A stretch of 64,000 nt of DNA from Streptococcus sp. DD12 (GCF_001578885.1 NZ_KQ969495.1:217512-281511); one strand, 5' to 3'. Counted from the stretch's first letter, positions 1 through 9,739 are shown. The notes: a model not told the origin generated them from the letters alone. Translations and numbers: made by a program.

Positions 1-995
1 CAATCGACAAGCTTCGTTTATTGGCATCTGCACGTTCAGCAGGGAAAGTCTTGCAGTTTAAAGGACAAGACATCACCGTTGAAGAAACGACAACAGATGC
101 CTTTTCTGGTGTTGACATCGCCCTTTTCTCTGCTGGAGGTTCTATTTCAGCGAAATTTGCCCCCTATGCTGTTCAAGCTGGCGCAGTAGTGGTGGACAAT
201 ACCTCATATTTCCGCCAAAACCCTGATGTTCCTTTAGTTGTGCCTGAAGTCAATGCACATGCCTTGGAAAATCACAATGGTATTATTGCTTGTCCTAACT
301 GTTCAACCATCCAAATGATGGTGGCCCTGGAACCTATTCGTCAAAAATGGGGCTTAGAGCGAGTGATTGTTTCTACTTACCAAGCCGTTTCTGGTGCAGG
401 TCAGTCAGCCATCAACGAAACCCTTCGTGAAATTAAAGAAGTCGTTGATGAAGGTGTGGAACCAAAAGACCTGCAGGCGGATATTCTACCAGCTGGTGGG
501 GATAAAAAACATTACCCAATCGCCTTTAATGCCTTGGCCCAAATCGATGTCTTCACAGAAAATGACTACACTTATGAAGAAATGAAGATGACTAAGGAAA
601 CCAAGAAAATCATGGAAGACGACAGTATCGCTGTATCAGCAACTTGTGTTCGGATTCCAGTCCTTTTCTCTCATTCTGAGTCTGTCTATATTGAAACCAA
701 AGAAGTCGCTCCTGTTGAAGAGGTCAAAGCAGCGATTGCTTCCTTCCCAGGTGCTGTTTTAGAAGATGATGTGGCCCACCAAGTCTACCCACAAGCTGTT
801 AATGCTGTTGGTAAGCATGAAACTTTTGTTGGTCGTATCCGCAAGGATTTGGATGCTGAAAAAGGCCTGCACATGTGGGTGGTTTCAGACAACTTGCTTA
901 AAGGGGCAGCTTGGAATTCTGTTCAAATCGCTGAAACACTCCATGAACGTGGCCTCGTTCGTGCAACGGCAGAACTAAAATTTGAGCTCAAATAA
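1..995 (+). CDS. asd: Aspartate-semialdehyde dehydrogenase, 5' end outside the window
   Basis: NADPH-dependent reduction of aspartyl phosphate to aspartate semialdehyde in the cytoplasm, the branch point to lysine/diaminopimelate, threonine and methionine. The reading frame is open from base 3, so the gene is truncated by the window edge; the Rossmann start with its glycine motif is missing. The catalytic cysteine motif CPNCSTIQM is seen, followed by the typical dimerisation half with VSGAGQSA. The gene ends in FELK and is followed 85 bp later by dapA on the same strand, the usual lysine-branch pairing. Confidence 0.95.
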   Translation, partial: IDKLRLLASARSAGKVLQFKGQDITVEETTTDAFSGVDIALFSAGGSISAKFAPYAVQAGAVVVDNTSYFRQNPDVPLVVPEVNAHALENHNGIIACPNCSTIQMMVALEPIRQKWGLERVIVSTYQAVSGAGQSAINETLREIKEVVDEGVEPKDLQADILPAGGDKKHYPIAFNALAQIDVFTENDYTYEEMKMTKETKKIMEDDSIAVSATCVRIPVLFSHSESVYIETKEVAPVEEVKAAIASFPGAVLEDDVAHQVYPQAVNAVGKHETFVGRIRKDLDAEKGLHMWVVSDNLLKGAAWNSVQIAETLHERGLVRATAELKFELK

Positions 996-1025
996 GCGAA
1001 AACCAAGCTCATTTTATGGATTGAA

Positions 1026-1057
1026 AAGAGGGAGAGAAAGAGGATTTCCTCCCTCTT
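1026..1057 (+). other. Hairpin in the asd-dapA gap
   Basis: A 9-bp perfect stem, AAGAGGGAG (1026-1034) with CTCCCTCTT (1049-1057), lies between asd and dapA. There is no run of T after it, so it is not a typical intrinsic terminator. It may be an RNA-processing or stability element, or leaky attenuation inside the operon. Confidence 0.4.
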
Positions 1058-1080
1058 GCTATAAGCTAAAAAGGAGAGAT

Positions 1081-2016
1081 ATGTCATATAACGATTTAAA
1101 AGACTGCAAACTCATCACCGCTTTTATCACGCCTTTTCATGAAGATGGGGCCATCAACTTTGATGCAATCCCTGCTTTGATTGAACACCTCTTGGCCCAT
1201 CATACAGATGGGATTTTACTGGCTGGTACCACTGCGGAAAGTCCAACCCTAACCCATGATGAGGAACTCCAACTTTTTCGGGCAGTTCAGGATATCGTAG
1301 ACGGACGCGTTCCTTTGATTGCTGGGGTGGGGACCAATGACACCCGGGACTCCATCGAGTTCGTCAAAGAAGTTGCCGAATTTGGTGGCTTTGCAGCTGG
1401 TTTAGCGATTGTTCCCTACTACAACAAACCCTCCCAAGAAGGCATGTATCAGCATTTTAAAGCCATTGCGGATGCTTCTGATTTACCGATTATTATTTAT
1501 AATATTCCTGGTCGGGTCGTGGTAGAAATGACCCCAGAAACCATGTTACGCCTAGCTGACCATCCTAATATCATCGGTGTCAAAGAGTGTACTAGCTTGG
1601 CTAATATGGCCTATCTGATTGAGAACAAACCGGAAGAATTTCTCGTTTATACGGGTGAAGATGGGGATGCCTTTCATGCGATGAATTTGGGAGCTGACGG
1701 TGTGATTTCCGTAGCCTCTCATACCAATGGCGATGAGATGCATGCCATGTTGCAAGCTATTGAGCATAATGATATTAAAGCAGCAGCAGCTATTCAACGG
1801 CAATTTATTCCAAAAGTCAATGCCCTCTTCTCTTACCCAAGCCCAGCCCCTGTGAAAGCCGTTTTAAACTATCTTGGCTTTGCAGCAGGGCCAACACGCT
1901 TGCCTTTGGTTCCGGCGCCAGAAGAAGATGCTAAGCGGATTATCAAGGTGGTTGTTGACGGGGATTACCAAGCCACTAAAGAAACCGTTACAGGGGTCGT
2001 TCGTCCGGATTATTAA
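1081..2016 (+). CDS. dapA: 4-hydroxy-tetrahydrodipicolinate synthase
   Basis: Condenses aspartate semialdehyde with pyruvate, the first step committed to diaminopimelate and lysine. 311 residues, the usual length. The start chosen is the ATG at 1081, 6 bp after AAGGAG; an upstream in-frame extension to 982 has no ribosome binding site. Visible family motifs are TAFITPF at the N-terminus, the GTTAES phosphate/carboxylate loop, YYNKPSQEG with the catalytic tyrosine, and IIGVKECTS with the Schiff-base lysine. Probably co-transcribed with asd. Confidence 0.95.
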   Translation: MSYNDLKDCKLITAFITPFHEDGAINFDAIPALIEHLLAHHTDGILLAGTTAESPTLTHDEELQLFRAVQDIVDGRVPLIAGVGTNDTRDSIEFVKEVAEFGGFAAGLAIVPYYNKPSQEGMYQHFKAIADASDLPIIIYNIPGRVVVEMTPETMLRLADHPNIIGVKECTSLANMAYLIENKPEEFLVYTGEDGDAFHAMNLGADGVISVASHTNGDEMHAMLQAIEHNDIKAAAAIQRQFIPKVNALFSYPSPAPVKAVLNYLGFAAGPTRLPLVPAPEEDAKRIIKVVVDGDYQATKETVTGVVRPDY

Positions 2017-2094
2017 TCCCAGCCTAGTAGGGTCAATCCTTGACAAAGCCTAAAGGATTAAGGATAATAGAGAAAAAAGCAAAAGGAGTTGCCT

Positions 2095-2433
2095 ATGCAA
2101 GTGACAAAACGGAGTGGTCAAGTTGTTGACTTTGACCCTGATAAAATTTACCAAGCGATTTTAAAGGCGGCTCAAACCGTTTATGTATTGGATGACAAGT
2201 TGCGCCAAGACATGGCTCAGGTCACTAAAAAAGTCGTTTTTGATTTGGAAGAAGCTCAAGTGGAGCGCCCAACTATTTCCATGGTGCAGTCGCTGGTTGA
2301 GTACCGTCTCTTGGATGCGGGCTATATCAGTATTGCTGAGCATTATATCTCTTATCGCTTGCAAAGAGACCTTGAGCGGAATGGCTATGGGGACTCGATT
2401 AATGTTCACCTGCGTTTTGATCAGGTCAAATAA
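2095..2433 (+). CDS. Stand-alone ATP-cone domain protein
   Basis: 112 residues that consist almost entirely of an ATP-cone, the nucleotide-binding regulatory domain found at the N-terminus of ribonucleotide reductases and in NrdR. The N-terminal MQVTKRSGQVVDFDPDKI pattern and the later LVEYRL/AEHYISYR segment are typical. No reductase or zinc-ribbon part follows, so it is a free-standing cone and its target is unknown. The start is the ATG at 2095, 6 bp after AAGGAG; the TTG at 2089 lies within the spacer. It follows dapA at 78 bp and is closed by a terminator, so it is probably the last gene of the asd-dapA unit. Confidence 0.8.
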   Translation: MQVTKRSGQVVDFDPDKIYQAILKAAQTVYVLDDKLRQDMAQVTKKVVFDLEEAQVERPTISMVQSLVEYRLLDAGYISIAEHYISYRLQRDLERNGYGDSINVHLRFDQVK

Positions 2434-2440
2434 AATGACA

Positions 2441-2477
2441 AAGAAGTTGAGAAGGAGCTTTCTCAGCTTCTTTTTTT
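2441..2477 (+). terminator. Intrinsic terminator after the ATP-cone gene
   Basis: An imperfect stem AAGAAG-TGAGA / TCTCA-CTTC is followed by seven T residues. It closes the asd-dapA-ATP-cone unit. Confidence 0.85.
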
Positions 2478-2506
2478 GTGGCCTTAAAAAGAAACCATTC
2501 CTTGTT

Positions 2507-2533
2507 TTGTAACAATCAGGTTACAATGGTAAC
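2507..2533. promoter_or_regulatory. Paired dyads in the gap before the AraC gene
   Basis: The 314-bp gap 2434-2747 contains two overlapping inverted repeats, TTGTAAC-n6-GTTACAA (2507-2526) and GTTAC-AATG-GTAAC (2520-2533). The second, extended to GTTACAATGGTAACGAT, recurs with one change at 25775-25791 in front of the spx-like gene. A common regulator or promoter type is possible. Nothing else coding is seen in the gap. Confidence 0.35.
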
Positions 2534-2658
2534 GATTTAATCGACGTAAAAACAAGCTGACCTGACGATAATTCTAATTTTTCTCTGACTTTCTCATAAC
2601 TTAATTTTGACATGAAAAACACTTATTTGCACTTTTTTAACTTTTTTAGACTCAGATA

Positions 2659-2687
2659 TTGCTTTTTAATTTCATTTTTGTTAAAAT
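2659..2687 (+). promoter_or_regulatory. Promoter of the AraC-family gene
   Basis: TTGCTT (2659-2664), a 17-bp spacer and an extended -10 TGtTAAAAT (hexamer 2682-2687) lie 60 bp before the start codon at 2748. Confidence 0.65.
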
Positions 2688-2747
2688 CATAGCATGAAAG
2701 TCACAAAGCTTAGTGTGATAGTAATAAAGCAAAGAGGATAAAATAGA

Positions 2748-3626
2748 ATGTTACAAGAGTTACAAACTGATTACATGGTTCAAGAGTATTTGCCTGCTGG
2801 TATCCGGATTTTTCGAGAGTCTGATTACCGTTACGTGATTCCTAGTTGGCATCAAGCGATCGAAGTTAACTGTACTTTGGATGGCCATATTGATGACTTT
2901 TATGTCAATGGTCAGCCACACAGTCTCCCTCAAGAAAAACTTTTGGTCATCAATGCTTTTGAAGTGCATAGTGTCAAAAGTCATAAGGAAGATGACTTTA
3001 AGGCCTTGTCCTTGAGTTACCCTTATGCATTTGTGAAAAGCCATTTCCCTGATATTGATGAGTATTATATTGCCATTGATGGCAAGGATGGTTTAGATGC
3101 CAAACAAAAAGCAGCTTATAGCTACATTCGTGAGAAATGTTTGGCGATTGTTAAACTTTACGAAGAAGACAGCCCGACACGAAGTGTCAAAATTTCTGTT
3201 TTGCTCTTGGAAATTTTAGATTTGCTTTTGACTTACTTTTTGGTTAAGCGCGAACAAAGTTTGGCGCTTAGTCGCGATGACAAGGCCATGCAACGCTTGA
3301 TGGACATTACCGACTTTGTGGCCAAGAATTATCAAGGGGACATTAGTTTAGATAGCTTAGCCGAACGGTATTTTCTTTCAAAGGAATACCTAGCCCGCTT
3401 TTTTAAAGCACATATGGGTGTGACTTTGGGGAATTACATTACGGCTGTGCGTGCTGATAAGGCGCGTGAAGCCATCCGTTTGGGTTATGGCAAAACCTTC
3501 ACAGAAATTGCAAAAAGTTGCGGTTTTTCTGGATTGCGTACCATGGATCGTGCTTTGCAAAAGGCTTATGGCATGACGGCACGGGAAATCAAAAAGAAAT
3601 TACTCCAAGTTGAAAAGACAGCTTAA
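2748..3626 (+). CDS. AraC-family transcriptional regulator
   Basis: 292 residues. The N-terminal 130 residues look like a cupin-type sensor (WHQAIEVNCTLDGHIDDFYVNG). The C-terminal 100 residues form the AraC double helix-turn-helix: SLDSLAERYFLSKEYLARFFK for the first motif and TFTEIAKSCGFSG for the second. The ATG at 2748 follows an AAAGAGG-like ribosome site. The ligand and target genes are unknown; the upstream gene is separated by a terminator and the downstream gene is convergent, so no operon partner hints at its role. Confidence 0.85.
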   Translation: MLQELQTDYMVQEYLPAGIRIFRESDYRYVIPSWHQAIEVNCTLDGHIDDFYVNGQPHSLPQEKLLVINAFEVHSVKSHKEDDFKALSLSYPYAFVKSHFPDIDEYYIAIDGKDGLDAKQKAAYSYIREKCLAIVKLYEEDSPTRSVKISVLLLEILDLLLTYFLVKREQSLALSRDDKAMQRLMDITDFVAKNYQGDISLDSLAERYFLSKEYLARFFKAHMGVTLGNYITAVRADKAREAIRLGYGKTFTEIAKSCGFSGLRTMDRALQKAYGMTAREIKKKLLQVEKTA

Positions 3627-3641
3627 AGGTCAGTATAAAGA

Positions 3642-3673
3642 AAAAGCTTCTCTCGTCGGTGAGAGAAGCTTTT
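3642..3673 (+). terminator. Terminator hairpin of the AraC gene
   Basis: A perfect 13-bp stem, AAAAGCTTCTCTC (3642-3654) with GAGAGAAGCTTTT (3661-3673). Its 3' arm is repeated twice more downstream. Confidence 0.75.
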
Positions 3674-3722
3674 CTTGTCGGTGAGAGAAGCTTTTCTTGT
3701 CGGTGAGAGAAGCTTTTCTTGT
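3657..3722 (+). repeat. 22-bp unit repeated three times
   Basis: The unit beginning CGGTGAGAGAAGCTTTTC starts at 3657, 3679 and 3701 with no change between copies. Each copy contains the 3' arm of the terminator hairpin, while the 5' arm is present once. This looks like slippage expansion of a terminator between the AraC gene and the convergent pepQ. Confidence 0.9.
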
Positions 3723-3751
3723 CTATCGTTCATTTAGAGTTTGGGCTGTCT

Positions 3752-4837
3752 TTAGCCTTCAAAATAAAGCAGGTCTTTTGGTGTTTGTGTAAAGACTTCA
3801 AAGCCATCCTTGGTAACGTGTCCGCAATCTTCAATACGCACACCGACTTTTCCAGGGATATAAATACCTGGTTCGACAGAGAAGGTCATGCCTTCTTCAA
3901 TGACAAGGTCATTGCCATCCATGATAGAAGGGAATTCATGGACATCCATACCGATACCATGGCCTAATCGATGGTTGAAATAGTCACCGTAACCCGCCTT
4001 TTCAATAACTTGGCGTGCCGCACGGTCAACTTGGCTTGCTGTCACACCGGGTTTGATAAAGTCTAATGCAGCTTGCTGGGCCTCTAAGGTCAAGTGGTAG
4101 ATGTCTTTTTTAAACTGATCGGGTTGCCCGACAGCAACAGTCCGTGTCATGTCAGATGCATAGCCATTAACCATACAACCCAAGTCAAAAAGCAACAAGG
4201 CGTTGTTTTCGATGAGATTTGCGCCGGGGATTCCATGAGGATTGGCAGCGTTGGTACCGGTTAATACCATGGTTTCAAAGCTCATCTCGTGGCCGAGGCG
4301 TTTAATGCCGAAGTCAATTTCAGCCACCAAATCGGTTTCTGTCTTATCCAAAGCAATTTGTTCAAAGCCGATATGCACAGCTTTATCAGCGAATTCACCA
4401 GCAATCAGCATTTTTTGAATTTCATCTGCTGACTTAATCAAACGTAAGCGGTTAATCACTGGGCTTAAGTCGCTAAAGTCTGCTCCTGGAAAGACAATCT
4501 GCAAGCCTTGGTATTTGGTTAAAATAAGGTTTCCAAATTCGAGGGCAACCTTTTTGAAGTGGCCACTAGGAAGCGCTTGACGAATTTTTTCCCAGGGATT
4601 TTCGGAGTCGACATAACCTAAAACATCAAAGGAAACGACAGCTCTAGCCCGTTCAACTTCTAAAGCTGGAACAAAGAGAAGAGGGCTGTGGTTAGGATAA
4701 AGGATGAGAAACATTTGACGCTCATGGGGGTCGCTGTAAAAACCAGTTAAGTAATTAATGGTCACTGGGTCCGAAATGACAGCGGCATCCAAATGGTCAG
4801 TCGCCATGTGGTCAAGAATTTGGTTAAGTTTAGACAT
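3752..4837 (-). CDS. pepQ: Xaa-Pro dipeptidase (M24 metallopeptidase)
   Basis: Cleaves the bond before proline in dipeptides, helping the cell use imported peptides. 361 residues with a creatinase-like N-terminal domain and a pita-bread catalytic domain. The five metal ligands are visible: two aspartates in LLFDLGCMVNGYASDMTR, histidine in HRLGHGIGMDVHEFP, glutamate in FSVEPGIYIPG and glutamate in VRIEDCGHV. In many streptococci pepQ stands opposite ccpA; no ccpA is present here. It is a single-gene unit. Confidence 0.9.
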   Translation of the reverse strand: MSKLNQILDHMATDHLDAAVISDPVTINYLTGFYSDPHERQMFLILYPNHSPLLFVPALEVERARAVVSFDVLGYVDSENPWEKIRQALPSGHFKKVALEFGNLILTKYQGLQIVFPGADFSDLSPVINRLRLIKSADEIQKMLIAGEFADKAVHIGFEQIALDKTETDLVAEIDFGIKRLGHEMSFETMVLTGTNAANPHGIPGANLIENNALLLFDLGCMVNGYASDMTRTVAVGQPDQFKKDIYHLTLEAQQAALDFIKPGVTASQVDRAARQVIEKAGYGDYFNHRLGHGIGMDVHEFPSIMDGNDLVIEEGMTFSVEPGIYIPGKVGVRIEDCGHVTKDGFEVFTQTPKDLLYFEG

Positions 4838-4941
4838 AAGCTACCTTCTTTCTACCCCTATATTTTGACAAAAATAGTCTTGAAAATCAAGAGTTGACGG
4901 CAGATTAGCCTAGGCTGGACGGTTACTTGTCTTGAAATTGA

Positions 4942-4969
4942 AAAAAGAACACAGACCTGTGTTCTTTTT
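4942..4969 (-). terminator. Terminator of the MetE-like gene
   Basis: AAAAAGAACACAG-ac-CTGTGTTCTTTTT forms a near-perfect stem with T runs on both strands. Read leftwards it follows the MetE-like stop codon at 4989. Confidence 0.85.
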
Positions 4970-4988
4970 GAGAAGCGCTGGTTAGCCT

Positions 4989-6134
4989 TTAGTTGTTCCA
5001 ATAGGCATCAGCGATTGCTTTTCCTTGATCAATCTTAGCCCATTCTTGTTCTTGTGTCAGCTCGTTTCCTGAGTCACAAGAGGCGAAGCCACACTGGTGT
5101 GAGAGATAAAGGCGTTCTTTGGGAATGATACGGCTAGCTTGGTCTAAGAGAGCGAGGACACGTGTTTCGTCATCCAGGCTATTTGTTTTACTAGAAAGTA
5201 AGCCTAAAACGACTTCAGCATCTTTATCTTTTAAGCTTTCTAGAGCTTCAAGGTCGCCCGCACGCTCGTCGTCCCATTCTAAGAAGAAACGGTCATAGTG
5301 TTGGTCACCGAGGAATTTTTTTGCAATGGCAGCATAAGTACCACCTGATGCAGAACGGCTTTCGTAGTTTCCACGACAATTGTGGGTCCAGATGGTCAAG
5401 CCGATACGGTGACCATAGTCAACCACGGCATTATTGATAGCGATAAATTCGTCTGCCAAATCGGCTAAATTGTCATTTCCAGCTGCAAAGAAACTATCAG
5501 GATTGCTTTCATCAAACAGTTCCCACAAACAATCATCAAATTGGATAATGCTTCCACCAGCTGCCTTGTATTGGTCCAAGAATTCTTGATAGGCAGCAAT
5601 CAGACCAGCTTTGAGGCTTTCATTATCTGGATAAACTTGGTCAGGTCCAGCTAGTTGGTCAAAGATAGCGAGTTCTGTGTAGGCATGAGCTGGTCCCCAA
5701 ATCGTCAATTTTGTCTGGTCATCGCCAGCTAATTCCTTGACGCGCTTGTAGATAGCGATGAAGTGGTGATTTTTGGCAGATAGCGGTTTCGTAATTCGGA
5801 TACCAATATCTTTACGAGTTTCAAACTGCCCACCATCATGGTCTTTGAAGGTATAGCCGTGGTCAGCGATGTAGCGCTCGATACCGTCAAGCCCCCAGAC
5901 AAAATCCAGGTGCCACATGGATTTAGAAGCTTCGCCATCGGTTAAAATATCAATACCGTGTGCCTTTTGGTCCGCAATAGCAGCTTGAATCGCACGGTCT
6001 TCTGTTTCTTGATAGCCTTCAAAATCGCTATAAAACGGGTAGTGGATATCATCGCGTTTTTCGATAGCTTCTTTATAAGTTTTGAGATCGTTGGGGCGCA
6101 ATAGGGAGCCAACAAGTTGAAAATGGGATGTCAT
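4989..6134 (-). CDS. MetE C-terminal-like cobalamin-independent methionine synthase family protein
   Basis: 381 residues matching the catalytic half of MetE, the YxjG/YxjH group of Bacillus. Family zinc ligands are seen as HNC in TIWTHNCRGN and the cysteine of SHQCGFASC. The start is the ATG at 6134 after AAGAGGT; a 13-residue upstream extension is less likely. It lacks the N-terminal folate-binding half of full MetE, so the methyl donor is uncertain; members are thought to methylate homocysteine or related thiols. A MET-box and promoter lie directly upstream, which supports a role in methionine supply. Confidence 0.85.
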   Translation of the reverse strand: MTSHFQLVGSLLRPNDLKTYKEAIEKRDDIHYPFYSDFEGYQETEDRAIQAAIADQKAHGIDILTDGEASKSMWHLDFVWGLDGIERYIADHGYTFKDHDGGQFETRKDIGIRITKPLSAKNHHFIAIYKRVKELAGDDQTKLTIWGPAHAYTELAIFDQLAGPDQVYPDNESLKAGLIAAYQEFLDQYKAAGGSIIQFDDCLWELFDESNPDSFFAAGNDNLADLADEFIAINNAVVDYGHRIGLTIWTHNCRGNYESRSASGGTYAAIAKKFLGDQHYDRFFLEWDDERAGDLEALESLKDKDAEVVLGLLSSKTNSLDDETRVLALLDQASRIIPKERLYLSHQCGFASCDSGNELTQEQEWAKIDQGKAIADAYWNN

Positions 6135-6164
6135 GGTCTTACCTCTTTTTTTGTGATAATCCCT

Positions 6165-6193
6165 ATTGTACACGGGCTAGTGACGCTTGTAAA
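6165..6193 (-). promoter_or_regulatory. Promoter of the MetE-like gene
   Basis: On the minus strand TTTACA (6193-6188), 17 bp, TACAAT (6170-6165). The MET-box lies about 22 bp upstream of the -35, an activator position typical of LysR-type proteins. Confidence 0.7.
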
Positions 6194-6214
6194 ATAGGCA
6201 TTTTCGTGGCAAAG

Positions 6215-6233
6215 CTATAGTTTTAAACTATAG
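6215..6233. promoter_or_regulatory. MET-box, likely MtaR/MetR (LysR-type) operator
   Basis: A perfect 19-bp palindrome CTATAGTTT-T-AAACTATAG. It matches the streptococcal MET-box TATAGTTtnaAACTATA known for methionine genes. It stands between the MetE-like gene and the divergent glycerate kinase gene and overlaps the region where the kinase -35 would fall, so it could affect both. Confidence 0.85.
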
Positions 6234-6279
6234 GCTTGTCCTGATTTGGTATACTAGAAGAAAGAGGAGGACAAGTCGC

Positions 6280-7389
6280 ATGAAAATCATTTTAGCTCCA
6301 GATAGTTTTAAAGAGTCGCTATCAGCGTCCAAAGTTGCTCAGGCTATGGCAGAAGGCTTTGCCCGCGTTTTTCCTGAGGCAGAATTGGTCCAACTCCCTC
6401 TAGGAGATGGCGGGGAAGGAACGATAGACACCCTATCCCAGGTTTTGCATCTGCCTCAAAACACTTTTTGGGTCACCCATGCTCTAGGGCAAATCCAAGC
6501 AACGCAAGTCGCTACTGATAATAGTCAGGCTTATTTCGAAGTGGCGAGTGTGGTTGGTCTAGAGAGCCTGCCTTTAGACCAACGGCAACCACTTAATTTG
6601 ACCACGCGTGGTGTTGGCGAGCTGATAGGGCAATTGGCGAATCACTCTTTTCGACGGCTGACGATTGGGGTGGGTGGCACGGCAACCAATGATGCCGGTA
6701 TTGGCATGGCTCAGGGACTGGGCTATCGTTTCTTGGATAAGGACAAGTGTCTGATAGACAACCCCCTGCAGAACCTCTCGGCAATAGCCTCTATTGATGC
6801 CAGTCAAGTATGTGACTTGTCTGACCTAACAATTGAGATTTTGTCGGATGTTTCTAACCCTTTATGTGGTCCACACGGAGCAAGTCTGACCTTCGGACCT
6901 CAAAAAGGGTTGAGTCAGCAGGAGGCACAGACATGCGACCAGGACTTTAAGGCCTTTTATCAACGCTTTTTCCCAGAAATTCTCGAGGTAAAAGGAGCGG
7001 GAGCAGGAGGAGGTCTAGCCGCAGGCCTCATGGCCTTTGCAGGGGCTGAAATTCGCTCGGGGATTGATGCTGTTTTAGACCATTTAGCTTTTGACCAGCA
7101 GGTTGCTGATGCGGATTTGGTGCTTGTCGGTGAGGGGCGGATGGACCGTCAATCTTTAGCGGGCAAGGCGCCTATTGGGGTAGCAAAAAGAACGCCTGCT
7201 GGCGTTCCTGTTTTTGCCATATGTGGGAGTTTATCCGCTGATTTGCCCGAATTTCCTCAAGCAGGGATACAGGCAGCTTTTTCCATCATCCCACGGCTAG
7301 CTCCTCTGGAGCAGACCTTTTCAGAGGCTTATGCCAATATTGTCCAAACGACAGCGGCCCTGGCTCAGGCCCTAAAAGTCAGCCTTTAA
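6280..7389 (+). CDS. Glycerate kinase
   Basis: Phosphorylates D-glycerate with ATP, feeding it into lower glycolysis. 369 residues, the usual length for the GarK/GlxK family, with the family motifs APDSFKESLSA at the start, LPLGDGGEGT, VGGTATNDAGIGMAQGLG and GAGAGGG near residue 245. A -10 TATACT lies at 6250-6255. The last codons overlap the convergent YueI-like gene by 4 bp. It is a single gene; enolase, the next step after 2-phosphoglycerate, lies 0.7 kb away. Confidence 0.93.
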   Translation: MKIILAPDSFKESLSASKVAQAMAEGFARVFPEAELVQLPLGDGGEGTIDTLSQVLHLPQNTFWVTHALGQIQATQVATDNSQAYFEVASVVGLESLPLDQRQPLNLTTRGVGELIGQLANHSFRRLTIGVGGTATNDAGIGMAQGLGYRFLDKDKCLIDNPLQNLSAIASIDASQVCDLSDLTIEILSDVSNPLCGPHGASLTFGPQKGLSQQEAQTCDQDFKAFYQRFFPEILEVKGAGAGGGLAAGLMAFAGAEIRSGIDAVLDHLAFDQQVADADLVLVGEGRMDRQSLAGKAPIGVAKRTPAGVPVFAICGSLSADLPEFPQAGIQAAFSIIPRLAPLEQTFSEAYANIVQTTAALAQALKVSL

Positions 7390-7838
7390 CCGAAAAGTTT
7401 GGACCAAAAAGATTTTTTATCCTGCTGGTTGACAGGCTCTTCTTGTGTGAAATATTGGGGGTAACAGTGGGCAAAAGAGGTTTCAGGCAGATTGACCGCA
7501 TGGTCAGTATGAAGGACCAAACCAAAGGCAGAATGCGCGTGGTCTTCATCGACAATGCAAGTGGTAATCCCCAGGCCCTTAGCTAATTTTAAGTAAAAGA
7601 GCTGCAAATCGGTAGGTAAACAGGGGGAAATCTTTAAGGTTAAGGGTTGGTAACGGTCCGCTAAGTCTCCTAAAACCGCTTCAAAGTGCGTTTTAACGGC
7701 AGAAGTCTTGGCATTGGCGACGGATACCGTCAAGACGACGCGTTCTTTAAAGGTGTTAAAGTAGGCTCTTTGTTGGTCGGGGTCCAAGCGGTGTTCCCCA
7801 GCAGCGCTTTTGGCTAGGCGTTGTTCCATGGCATCCAT
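7386..7838 (-). CDS. YueI-like DUF1694 family protein
   Basis: 150 residues matching the small conserved YueI family of Firmicutes, whose function is unknown. No membrane segment or signal. The start is the ATG at 7838; the upstream TTG at 7853 overlaps the GGAG ribosome site and is unlikely. The C-terminus ends in KKSFWSKLFG, typical of the family. It is convergent with glycerate kinase and overlaps it by 4 bp. Confidence 0.75.
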   Translation of the reverse strand: MDAMEQRLAKSAAGEHRLDPDQQRAYFNTFKERVVLTVSVANAKTSAVKTHFEAVLGDLADRYQPLTLKISPCLPTDLQLFYLKLAKGLGITTCIVDEDHAHSAFGLVLHTDHAVNLPETSFAHCYPQYFTQEEPVNQQDKKSFWSKLFG

Positions 7839-8050
7839 GCTAGAAGTCTCCAATCACTATCTTTCTTGTTGCCCTATTATACCTTATTTTGTGTGTGGAT
7901 GGGGATTTTGGCTTTGCACTGTCTTGGTACCTTTAAATGGGAAAATGGAATTCTATTTTGAAAGATTTTGCCAGTTTTGGGAATAAAAGTGGGGATATAC
8001 CGATTTTAGTTTGCCTAGTACCCTAGATTGTGCTATCATAAGAACTGTAA

Positions 8051-9371
<1,321 letters not shown>

Positions 9372-9373
<2 letters not shown>

Positions 9374-9394
9374 AATAGTTCAGTGAACTATTTT
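9372..9394 (+). other. Perfect dyad over the enolase stop codon
   Basis: AAAATAGTTCA-G-TGAACTATTTT is a perfect 11-bp inverted repeat that includes the last two bases of the stop codon. It could be the first part of a bipartite terminator or an RNA stabiliser. Confidence 0.55.
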
Positions 9395-9450
9395 ATCCCG
9401 AACCCTAAAATTGGAAAGTTCGGATGTTGATTTAACAACGTTTCTGAGGA

Positions 9451-9480
9451 CTCTAGGTTTAACCTAGGGTTCTTTTTTTT
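9451..9480 (+). terminator. Enolase terminator
   Basis: CTAGGTT-T-AACCTAG followed by GGGTTC and eight T. With the dyad at the stop codon it should isolate the peptide array downstream from enolase transcription. Confidence 0.8.
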
Positions 9481-9518
9481 AGATTCAAAATAAAAAATCA
9501 AAAATAACAGTAAAATGC

Positions 9519-9547
9519 TTGACAAATTTAAGCGCTTACATTATACT
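9519..9547 (+). promoter_or_regulatory. Promoter of the RYKNGD peptide array with internal cre-like site
   Basis: TTGACA (9519-9524), a 17-bp spacer and TATACT (9542-9547) form a near-consensus sigma-A promoter. The spacer carries TTTAAGCGCTTACA (9527-9540), which fits the CcpA operator TGWAANCGNTNWCA at every fixed base but the second. A cre in this place normally means repression by CcpA when sugar is plentiful. Transcription should start near 9554, 34 nt before the first peptide start. Confidence 0.85.
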
Positions 9548-9587
9548 ATAGGTGTCAATAGGAAAGGAACATAAAGGAGGAAACTCT

Positions 9588-9629
9588 ATGATAAAAACAC
9601 CTATTGCTCGGTATAAAAACGGAGACTAA
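9588..9629 (+). CDS. RYKNGD peptide 1 (13 aa)
   Basis: MIKTPIARYKNGD. ATG at 9588 with AAGGAGG (9574-9580) 7 nt upstream, an excellent ribosome site. The peptide stops directly after the shared core RYKNGD. First of five peptides in the same transcript. No signal sequence, no cysteine, net positive charge. No homologue is recognised; function unknown. Confidence 0.8.
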   Translation: MIKTPIARYKNGD

Positions 9630-9691
9630 AGGTCTGTCGTCATAACTATCCAGTTCACTGTTATCAGGATTTCTCAAGGAGGCGCATACTT

Positions 9692-9739
9692 ATGACAAAT
9701 ATGGGGCGCTATAAAAACGGTGACACAGTCGCCACCTGA
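9692..9739 (+). CDS. RYKNGD peptide 2 (15 aa)
   Basis: MTNMGRYKNGDTVAT. ATG at 9692, AAGGAGG (9676-9682) 9 nt upstream. The core is encoded CGC TAT AAA AAC GGT GAC, different from peptide 1 only at third positions. It is in another reading frame than peptide 1, so the two cannot be parts of one protein. Function unknown. Confidence 0.8.
   Translation: MTNMGRYKNGDTVAT

Noticed and set aside
982..1080. 33-residue N-terminal extension of DapA
   Set aside because: It crosses a hairpin and the ribosome site of the ATG at 1081 and has no counterpart in the family.
3657..3722. 22-bp triple repeat as a CRISPR remnant
   Set aside because: Units are contiguous without spacers and contain a terminator arm.
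3719..3967. Plus-strand ORF opposite pepQ
   Set aside because: It lies antisense to a conserved gene, lacks a ribosome site and has no family features.
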